The position numbers and the translations under genes are program-made. From Chloroflexota bacterium (GTDB taxonomy: Bacteria; Chloroflexota; Limnocylindria; Limnocylindrales; CSP1-4): a DNA stretch of 10,298 bases. The stretch lies in NCBI GenBank assembly GCA_021802185.1, contig JAKAAV010000041.1, positions 1-10,298 on the forward strand, read 5' to 3'. Positions 1 through 5,417 of the stretch are shown piece after piece. The notes beneath the pieces are model-generated. The model had not been told where the DNA came from, made no database searches, and was given only the letters and a program-made list of their open reading frames with translations. Numbering within the stretch: position 1 is the stretch's first letter; the number at the start of each line of letters is the position of its first letter.

Positions 1-390
1 GCGCGGCACGACCGAGACGTTCTCCGCGATCGTCTCGTGCGGGAACAGCCCGACCTGCTGGATCACGTAGCCGATCCCGCGGCGAAGCTCGACCGGGTTC
101 TGCGCGGCGATGTCCTGCCCGTCGATCAGGATGCGGCCGGCCGTCGGCTCGATGAGCCGGTTGACCATCTTGAGGCTCGTGGTCTTGCCGCACCCCGACG
201 GGCCGACGAGGACGCATGTGGCGCCGGCGGGGACGGAGAAGCTCAGGTCATTGACGGCGGCGGGTCCGTCAGACCGGCCGCCGTACTGCTTGCTGACGTG
301 CTCGAAGGCGACGGTGGCGGCGCGATGCGTGGCGCGGGATCGGTCGGTCGTCGATGTGGACAGCGCGGGGTCCTCGGGTGCGTACGGCAT
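1..390 (-). CDS. Osmoprotectant-type ABC transporter ATP-binding protein (OpuCA/ProV family), 3' end outside window
   Basis: ATP-hydrolysing subunit of an importer, probably for glycine betaine, carnitine or choline, acting on the cytoplasmic face of the membrane. Only the first 130 residues are present; the reading frame runs off the left edge. Walker A (GPSGCGKTT) is at residues 63-71, followed by LKMVNRLIEPTAG. The Q-loop around residue 111 reads YVIQQVGLFPHETIAENV, a run very characteristic of the OpuCA/ProV branch; this sets the family more firmly than Walker A does. The ABC signature, Walker B and any CBS domains lie outside. The first 25 or so residues are polar and unlike the family, which normally starts close to the strand before 'VSKQYGG'. 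The ATG at 388-390 is the only ATG, GTG or TTG in this N-terminal stretch. The gene follows the ABC-2 operon on the same strand after a 114-bp gap, so it may be transcribed separately. Family is secure; substrate is inferred. Confidence 0.88.
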   Translation of the reverse strand, partial: MPYAPEDPALSTSTTDRSRATHRAATVAFEHVSKQYGGRSDGPAAVNDLSFSVPAGATCVLVGPSGCGKTTSLKMVNRLIEPTAGRILIDGQDIAAQNPVELRRGIGYVIQQVGLFPHETIAENVSVVPR

Positions 391-504
391 CCATCGTACC
401 GGCTGTCCCCGCGGCCGCTCCCGAACCCGCCGGCCCGACCAGCACGCGAACCTCGGCCGGAGCCGCTCACGCCGAGCCGGCCCCGCCGCCGCCGCCCGCC
501 GCGA

Positions 505-1251
505 TCAGGGGCGCTCGGCGACCTCGAAGCCGGCGAGCCGCCACACCGCGAGGACGGTCGCGGCTCCCGCGACGAGCGCGCCGAGGCCGACGGATCCCGC
601 CAGCGACAGGTGCGCCGGCAGCGCGGATGGCTGGATGGGGTCGAGCGCGGCCGCCACCCCGAGCACGTACTGGTGCACGCTCGCGAGCCGCGTGCCCGCG
701 AACAGCCCCGCGATCACGCCCTCCCACAGGTACACGTAGATGAGCCCGACGATCAGGGCGTGGGTGGTGAACAGGCTGAGCACGACCGCGATCGTCGCGT
801 AGATCAGCGCACCCCATGCGATCCCGACGACCGAGGCGACGACCAGCCCGTAACCCGCCGAACCGGGCAGCGAGACGAGCAGCGCGACGGCCGCGGAGAC
901 GCCGACGATCACCGTGGTCGTGGTCGCGGCGACCAGGATCTTGGCGGCGACGATCTCGCGCCGCGGGACGGGCCGCACGAGCAGGTAGACGATCGTGCCG
1001 TCCTCGATCTCGCCGCCGAGGACAGAGGTCCCGAAGATCAGCGCCACGAGCGGCAGCAGCGTCGTGACGACGATGCCGTTGAGGAGATCGGCCGACCAGC
1101 CCTGCGGGTCCTCGCCCGACACGAGCCGGTAGATGACCGCCACGAGCACGGGGATCGCGCCGGCGAGCACGGCGATGACCGCCCGCCGGCGGCCGAGCGC
1201 CTGGCGCATGGTGAGCACGAACAGCTGGCGGAAGACCCCGTTGCGGCCCAT
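505..1251 (-). CDS. ABC-2 type exporter permease, 248 aa (last gene of the exporter operon)
   Basis: Membrane subunit of an ABC exporter. About six hydrophobic segments are visible, near residues 24-42, 57-77, 104-126, 134-161, 164-185 and 219-238. Between the second and third lies EIEDGTIVYLLVRPVPRREI followed by VAAK (residues 81-104). This E..GT..LL..P..R..I...K pattern is the hallmark of ABC-2 permeases and is the main evidence. The ATG at 1251 is preferred: a longer frame from 1383 would only add 44 residues that lie opposite the ATPase coding frame and look non-native. A weak GCAGG lies five bases before this ATG. The ATG also overlaps the stop of a 19-codon frame (TGATG), which bridges to the upstream ATPase gene. 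It probably pairs with that ATPase; the transported compound is unknown. Confidence 0.88.
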   Translation of the reverse strand: MGRNGVFRQLFVLTMRQALGRRRAVIAVLAGAIPVLVAVIYRLVSGEDPQGWSADLLNGIVVTTLLPLVALIFGTSVLGGEIEDGTIVYLLVRPVPRREIVAAKILVAATTTTVIVGVSAAVALLVSLPGSAGYGLVVASVVGIAWGALIYATIAVVLSLFTTHALIVGLIYVYLWEGVIAGLFAGTRLASVHQYVLGVAAALDPIQPSALPAHLSLAGSVGLGALVAGAATVLAVWRLAGFEVAERP

Positions 1252-1310
1252 CAGTGCCTGCCCGTCCGCACGGGATGGCGGCCCGGTCGCCGCGCCACCG
1301 GCCCGGCCAT
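1251..1310 (-). CDS. Possible 19-codon coupling mini-ORF between ATPase and permease
   Basis: A 60-nt frame fills the spacer between two operon genes exactly. Its ATG (1308-1310) overlaps the TGA of the upstream ATPase gene in a TGATG, and its own TGA (1251-1253) overlaps the ATG of the permease in a second TGATG. The peptide would be MAGPVARRPGRHPVRTGRH, strongly basic with no hydrophobic stretch. The likeliest role, if it is translated, is to carry ribosomes across the spacer by termination-reinitiation so that permease output tracks ATPase output, rather than to make a functional peptide. It could also be the remnant of a former ATPase C-terminal tail. It may be chance: the frame is short and stop codons are rare in such GC-rich DNA. 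Confidence 0.3.
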   Translation of the reverse strand: MAGPVARRPGRHPVRTGRH

Positions 1311-2314
1311 CAGCCGGCCACCAGGTAGCTGAACACCGATTCGAGGGTCTCGTCGGTCGGGCGCAGCTCGTACAGGGAGACACCCGCGGAGGCTGCGACG
1401 CGCGCCACGAGGCGCGTGAACGAGCCGTAGTCCGCCGCGCGCACGTCGAGCCCGCCGTTCGCGATCTGGACGCCCAGCACGGCGTCCTCCGTGAGGAGCC
1501 GGGCGGCGATCGCCCGGTCGTCGCTCGTGCGGAGCGTGAACGTGTGGGGCCGGTCGGTCATGAGCCGCCGGATCGCGCGGTAGTCGCCGGCGGCGGCGAG
1601 CCGTCCCGCGACCATCACGAGGACCTGCTGTGCGAGCCGCTCGACCTCCTCGAGGATGTGGGACGAGAACAGGATCACGCGTCCCTCCCGGGCCATCCCG
1701 TCGAGGAGCGTCATCATGTGCAGGCGTTGCCGCGGGTCCATCCCGTTGAACGGCTCGTCGAGCAGCAGGATGCGGGGGTCGTGCACGAGCGCCGCCCCGA
1801 GCTTCACGCGCTGGCGCATGCCCTTCGAGTAGCCGGCGATCGGCCGGTCCGCCGCCTCCTCCATGTCGACGAGCGCGATCGCGCGCCGCGCCGCCGCCTC
1901 GGGATCCGGGAGGCGGGCGAGTCGGGCGGACAGCAGGGCGAACTCGCGGCCGGTCAGGAACCCGTACGCGGCGTCCCGCTCGGGAGCCAGGGCGACGTGC
2001 CGGTAGATCGCGGGGTGTTCGCGGGCGGGCTGACCCTCGACGAGCACGGCTCCGCTCGACGGGGCCAGGAGCCCGGCGAGCATGTTGAGCAGCGTCGACT
2101 TCCCGGCTCCGTTCGGGCCGAGGAGGCCGGTCACCCCGGGTCCGACCGCGAAGGTCACGTCGTTGACGGCGACGACGTTGCCGTACCAGCGGGCGGCGTG
2201 GACGGCCGCGAGCGGCGCGGTCGAGGGGTCGAACGGGGGTCGGCTGGGTTCGGCCACGTCTCCCGGCCCTCCCCAGAGCGTCCCCGGGCGCCGTTCGCCC
2301 GCCGGGCCGCTCAC
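1310..2314 (-). CDS. ABC-2 exporter ATP-binding protein, 334 aa (second ATPase of operon)
   Basis: Nucleotide-binding subunit of an ABC exporter, cytoplasmic. With the GTG at 2314 as residue 1: Walker A GPNGAGKST at 66-74, signature YSKGMRQR at 162-169, Walker B ILLLDEPFNGMDP at 182-194, and switch histidine H219 in SSHILEE. The segment where the Q-loop glutamine is expected reads VALAPERD (107-114) and has no Gln. The last ~80 residues form the extra C-terminal domain common in exporter ATPases. Start: the GTG at 2314 overlaps the upstream permease TGA (GTGA) and has AGGA seven bases before it. A second GTG at 2257 (residue 20), with GGAGG about ten bases before it, is a real alternative and would remove a Gly/Pro-rich leader that does not look conserved. 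It lies between two permease genes, and its stop overlaps the mini-ORF start. Confidence 0.9.
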   Translation of the reverse strand: MSGPAGERRPGTLWGGPGDVAEPSRPPFDPSTAPLAAVHAARWYGNVVAVNDVTFAVGPGVTGLLGPNGAGKSTLLNMLAGLLAPSSGAVLVEGQPAREHPAIYRHVALAPERDAAYGFLTGREFALLSARLARLPDPEAAARRAIALVDMEEAADRPIAGYSKGMRQRVKLGAALVHDPRILLLDEPFNGMDPRQRLHMMTLLDGMAREGRVILFSSHILEEVERLAQQVLVMVAGRLAAAGDYRAIRRLMTDRPHTFTLRTSDDRAIAARLLTEDAVLGVQIANGGLDVRAADYGSFTRLVARVAASAGVSLYELRPTDETLESVFSYLVAG

Positions 2315-3249
2315 GCCGCGATCCTGTGGAAGCGCCGCAGGACGACGGCGATCCCGATGGCGGCATAGACGAGCGCCGCCAGCACGTAGACCCAGCCGGC
2401 GAGGTCGGCGCGCGCCAGCGCGTCCTCGGGGGCGGTGCCGAAGAACCACCGGACGGCCCCGTCACCGACGAGCGAGGGGCTCAGCAGGACGGCGTCGTGG
2501 GTCCACGACGTGAACTGGGAGGCGGCGGCAGTGGGGGGCGGCGTGATCGACGCGATGAGCGAGCCGAGCCCGTCGGCGATGAACCAGTACGCGACGATGC
2601 CGCCCGTCGCGTACGCCCGGCGCGGTGTGAGCGACGCGATCGCGAGCGCGACGCCCGTGACCTGCAGTGCGACGACGATCCCGCTGCCGAGGATCAGCCC
2701 GGGCTGGTCGGCGTTGTTCGAGAGGTACGACACGGGGTCGGACCGGACGAGCGCCGTGCCGAGATACAGCACGAACTCGGGGATCAGCGCGATCGCGAGC
2801 ATCGCGGTGAGCAGCGCCGCGAGCCGCGCGACGGCGTAGTCGCGGCGCTCGAGCGCCCGCGAGAAGTACAGCGACAGGACGTGGTGCCGCTGGTCGCGGC
2901 TTCCGAGCTCGGGGGCGACTGCCGCGCCGAACAGCACCATGACGGTGCCGACCAGCGAGAAGTAGTTGTCCAGCCTGACCGGGCGCAGCGCCTCCCCGGC
3001 GAGCGCGGTCACGCCGAGCTCGATGAGCGCGGGCACGAGCGCGATCGCGAAGAGGCCGATCGGGATCACCTTCGAGCGGGTGCTGCGCCCGATCCCGAAC
3101 GACGCCGCCAGGCCGTGCAGGTACAGCGACCGGAAGGCGTACGCCCTCCCCAGCCGCTGACCGCGGTAGCGCTGGTACCCGAGGTCGTAGATGCTCCCCG
3201 AGGTGCCGATGCGATCGGCGGAGACGGCGCCCGGCCCGTCGGCGCTCAT
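2311..3249 (-). CDS. ABC exporter permease, 312 aa
   Basis: Membrane subunit paired with the ATPase immediately upstream. The N-terminal cytoplasmic segment contains IYDLGYQRYRGQRLGR (residues 20-35), which I recognise as a recurrent opening in permeases of this ABC-2-like group in GC-rich bacteria. Hydrophobic segments lie near 61-80, 97-115, 143-165, 186-206, 214-232 and 285-304, giving about six helices. ELGSRDQRHHVLSLYFSRAL plus ERRDYAVARL (114-143) corresponds to the E..R...LL.RP..R......K motif seen in ABC-2 permeases. The start is well fixed: the ATG at 3249 overlaps the TGA of the upstream ATPase (ATGA at 3246-3249). A longer frame from 3657 would simply shadow that ATPase. The stop overlaps the GTG of the next ATPase. 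Substrate unknown. Confidence 0.88.
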   Translation of the reverse strand: MSADGPGAVSADRIGTSGSIYDLGYQRYRGQRLGRAYAFRSLYLHGLAASFGIGRSTRSKVIPIGLFAIALVPALIELGVTALAGEALRPVRLDNYFSLVGTVMVLFGAAVAPELGSRDQRHHVLSLYFSRALERRDYAVARLAALLTAMLAIALIPEFVLYLGTALVRSDPVSYLSNNADQPGLILGSGIVVALQVTGVALAIASLTPRRAYATGGIVAYWFIADGLGSLIASITPPPTAAASQFTSWTHDAVLLSPSLVGDGAVRWFFGTAPEDALARADLAGWVYVLAALVYAAIGIAVVLRRFHRIAA

Positions 3250-4256
3250 CGACGATCCCGCTGGCCGGCGGGCGCGGCCTGTGTGGTCGACGGCGCCGGG
3301 GCTGCCGCCGCGCGCTCGTCCGACCGCATCTGCTCGTCGCCCGTCGACGCGACGAACGGCGCCTCGCCGCGGAACAGGTCCTCGAGCTGGTGGCGCCGCT
3401 GCTCGACACGCACGAGCGGAAGCCCGAGCTCCGCGACCGCGTCGCGCACGAGGTCGTAGGGCGGCGGTCCGTCCAGGTCGACGAGGACCGTGCGGCCCTC
3501 GCGGGTCACCGCGCGGCCCGCGTTCGCGAGCGCCCCGGCCAGCCGGTCGGCACCGTCCTCGACCTCCACGGTCAGGACGCGCGTGAGCGCGGTGAACCGG
3601 GCCAGCGGCGCCGACGCCACGAGGCGGCCGGAGTCGATGGCGACGAGGTGGTCGCACACGCGTTCGACCTCGCCGAGGAGATGCGACGCCATCACGATGG
3701 CGATGCCGAAGTCCGTGCCGACACGCCGGACGAGCGCGAGCATCTCGTCCCGCCCAGCGGGGTCCAGCCCGGACGTCGGTTCGTCGAGGAACAGCAGGGC
3801 GGGATCGTGCACGAGGGCCTGCGCGAGCTTCACCCGTTGCTGCATCCCCGTCGAGTACCCGCCGATCGGCCGGTAGCGCTCCTCGTACAGCCCGACCAGC
3901 CGCAGCGTCTCCGCCGCGCGCTCGCGTGCCGCGTCCGCCGGCAGCCCGCTCATCCGCGCCATGTGCGCGACGAACTCGGTGCCGCTGACGTCCGGCGGCA
4001 GGCAGTCGTGCTCGGGCATGTACCCGACGCGCTGCCGGATGCGGCTACCCTGGGTCGCGGTGTCCATGTCGAGCACCATCGCGCGGCCCGACGTCGGCGG
4101 CACGAGGCCCAGCAGGATCTTGATCAGCGTCGACTTCCCGGCGCCGTTCGCCCCGACCAGACCCACGATCCCGCCGTCCAGCTGGAGCGTGATCCCGTCG
4201 AGCGCGATCGCCCCGGGATACCGCTTGGTCAGGCTCTCCGTCGCAATGAGCGGCAT
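3246..4256 (-). CDS. ABC-2 exporter ATP-binding protein, 336 aa (first gene of operon)
   Basis: Nucleotide-binding subunit of an ABC exporter. Numbered from the ATG at 4256: Walker A GANGAGKST at 35-43, Q-loop position GYMPEHD at 79-84 (Glu instead of Gln), signature YSTGMQQR at 134-141, Walker B LLFLDEPTSGLDP at 154-166, and switch histidine H192 in ASHLLGEVE. After an exporter-type C-terminal domain, the final 30 or so residues are Ala/Pro/Arg-rich and probably disordered. Start choice: ATG 4256 gives the usual opening PLIATESLTKRYPG. An in-frame ATG at 4274 would add six residues. Neither has a good Shine-Dalgarno; a weak CATGCT lies six bases before 4256, consistent with a leaderless start. 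The ATGA overlap with the next gene and the shared order mark it as the head of the four-gene operon. Confidence 0.9.
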   Translation of the reverse strand: MPLIATESLTKRYPGAIALDGITLQLDGGIVGLVGANGAGKSTLIKILLGLVPPTSGRAMVLDMDTATQGSRIRQRVGYMPEHDCLPPDVSGTEFVAHMARMSGLPADAARERAAETLRLVGLYEERYRPIGGYSTGMQQRVKLAQALVHDPALLFLDEPTSGLDPAGRDEMLALVRRVGTDFGIAIVMASHLLGEVERVCDHLVAIDSGRLVASAPLARFTALTRVLTVEVEDGADRLAGALANAGRAVTREGRTVLVDLDGPPPYDLVRDAVAELGLPLVRVEQRRHQLEDLFRGEAPFVASTGDEQMRSDERAAAAPAPSTTQAAPAGQRDRR

Positions 4257-4482
4257 GGCGACAGCATGGCGCATCCGCGACCCCGAGGTCGAGGCGTCCG
4301 GTCACCACGCGCGACCGGGAGGGCGCCGTCTTCGTGCGGAAGCGCAGCGGCGGGGACACGCGCCGGCCGGGATCGCCCGGGAACAGGTCCGTGGGCGCGT
4401 CGCGCGCGGCCGCGCGTCCCGCCACGTCCCGTGGGCTGCTGTCCCGCCGGCGGCGGGCGGCCGGCTCCTCGGCGGCGGCCCG

Positions 4483-4488
4483 TAGAAT
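4483..4488 (+). promoter_or_regulatory. TAGAAT -10 box, likely leaderless promoter of the inositol-phosphatase gene
   Basis: TAGAAT matches TANNNT and lies seven bases before the GTG at 4496, so transcription would begin at or next to that codon. No convincing -35 element is visible 17 bases upstream. The 4257-4482 stretch must also hold the divergent promoter of the ABC operon, but I see no clear box for it apart from a weak CATGCT six bases before 4256. Confidence 0.5.
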
Positions 4489-4495
4489 GCCCGGC

Positions 4496-5332
4496 GTGGA
4501 TTCCCGCCATCTGACGCCCGCGGAGGCCGAGCGCGCCCTCGCCGTGGCCGTGTCCGCGGCGCATCTCGCCGGCCGCGAGGAGCTGGAGCGCCTCGGCCGC
4601 GTCGAGCAGGTCCGGCGGAAGAGCGCCCGGGACGTCGTCACGGAAGTCGACCACCTCGCCGAGCGGCTCATCCTCGACGCGATCCGGGCGGCGTTCCCGG
4701 GCGACGCGATCCTGGCCGAGGAGTCCGGTGAGCACGCGGCCGCTGCGGGCGCGCGCCCGACGGCGGGCACGGGCAGGGCCTGGATCGTCGACCCGCTGGA
4801 CGGGACGGTGAACTACGCGAACGCCATTCCGGTGTTCGCCGTGAGCGTCGCGCTCGCCGTCGACGGACGCCCCTGTGTCGGAGTGGTGTTCGATCCGGTC
4901 CGCGACGAGCTGTTCACGGCGATCGCGGGGGAGGGGACGCGGCTGAACGGCCATCCCGTCGCGAACCCCGACAAGGCGGACATGGGCGACTACGTCATCG
5001 GGCTCGGGTACGCGCCGCGAGACTGGCACTCGGACCTGGGCGAGCTCCGGCGCAGCGTGCGGGCCTCGCGCCACCTGGGCTCGGCGGCGCTCGAGGTCTC
5101 GTACGTTGCCGCCGGCCGTCTCGATGCCTGCATCCACCCGACGGGCATCTCGAACTGGGACGTCGCGGCCGCGGGCCTCATCGCGGAGGAGGGCGGAGCC
5201 GTGGTCACGACGGCGGACGGCGAGCCGTGGTTCGACCTGTCGCGCCCGTCGACGTCGATCGGGATCCTCGCCGCGCCGGCGCGACACCACCGCGCGCTGC
5301 TCGACCTGTTCCTGGCGTCCGGCCGAAGCTGA
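4496..5332 (+). CDS. Inositol monophosphatase family protein, 278 aa
   Basis: Magnesium-dependent, lithium-sensitive-type sugar or inositol phosphatase, cytoplasmic. Likely substrates are inositol-1-phosphate or related phosphate monoesters; histidinol-phosphate or fructose-1,6-bisphosphate cannot be excluded. Motifs from GTG 4496: KSARDVVTEVD (42-52), metal ligand pair in LAEES (73-77), the signature WIVDPLDGTVNY (96-107) with both metal-binding Asp residues, and WDVAAAGLIAEEGG (221-234) with the third catalytic-site Asp. Length is normal for the family. Start: GTG 4496 sits seven bases after a TAGAAT box and gives VDSRHLTPAEAERAL. An ATG at 4487 overlaps the box and would add three residues; the frame is open further up to 4334, but that part is Arg-rich and not family-like. 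The stop codon lies in the loop of a hairpin. It converges on the ThDP enzyme gene. Confidence 0.9.
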   Translation: MDSRHLTPAEAERALAVAVSAAHLAGREELERLGRVEQVRRKSARDVVTEVDHLAERLILDAIRAAFPGDAILAEESGEHAAAAGARPTAGTGRAWIVDPLDGTVNYANAIPVFAVSVALAVDGRPCVGVVFDPVRDELFTAIAGEGTRLNGHPVANPDKADMGDYVIGLGYAPRDWHSDLGELRRSVRASRHLGSAALEVSYVAAGRLDACIHPTGISNWDVAAAGLIAEEGGAVVTTADGEPWFDLSRPSTSIGILAAPARHHRALLDLFLASGRS

Positions 5333-5386
5333 CGCTTCGGGTGAAGCTGACGCTTCGGGCGGCGCCCGGCCGTGCGGCCCGGCGCC
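5323..5386. terminator. Three consecutive hairpins between convergent genes; probable shared terminator
   Basis: Hairpin 1 is CCGAAGC-TGAC-GCTTCGG at 5323-5340, a perfect 7-bp stem whose loop contains the stop codon of the phosphatase gene. Hairpin 2 is GAAGC-TGAC-GCTTC at 5343-5356. Hairpin 3 is GGCGCC-C-GGCC-GTGC-GGCC-C-GGCGCC at 5361-5386, a 10-bp stem with one C-C mismatch. There is no T-run, so any termination would be of the GC-rich, U-less type. The position between two facing stop codons (5332 and 5418) supports a bidirectional terminator. The structures are seen directly; the function is inferred. Confidence 0.5.
5325..5359. repeat. Tandem direct repeat of 17 bp (period 18) spanning a stop codon
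   Basis: GAAGCTGACGCTTCGGG occurs at 5325-5341 and again, identical, at 5343-5359, separated by one T. The 18-bp period keeps the phosphatase reading frame, so the stop codon is duplicated: in-frame TGA codons occur at 5330, 5342 and 5348. This looks like a recent tandem duplication of the gene's 3' end. Confidence 0.85.
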
Positions 5387-5417
5387 CCGGCGCGCGTGAG
5401 CCGGAGCGCGCGGGCTC

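Noticed and set aside
393..398. TACGAT on the minus strand as a -10 box for the OpuCA-type gene
   Set aside because: It lies only two bases before the ATG, so transcription would start inside the gene, and no later in-frame start codon fits before Walker A.
391..504. Possible hairpin with GGCCGG/CCGGCC arms between the permease stop and the OpuCA-type start
   Set aside because: Short arms around a 16-base loop in very GC-rich DNA; such pairings are expected by chance.
37..1332. 431-codon plus-strand open frame
   Set aside because: It lies opposite the OpuCA-type ATPase and the ABC-2 permease. Its product is Arg/Asp/Pro-rich with no fold-like pattern, typical of antisense frames in very GC-rich genes.
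3390..4514. 374-codon plus-strand open frame
   Set aside because: Antisense to the first exporter ATPase; highly charged product and no motifs.
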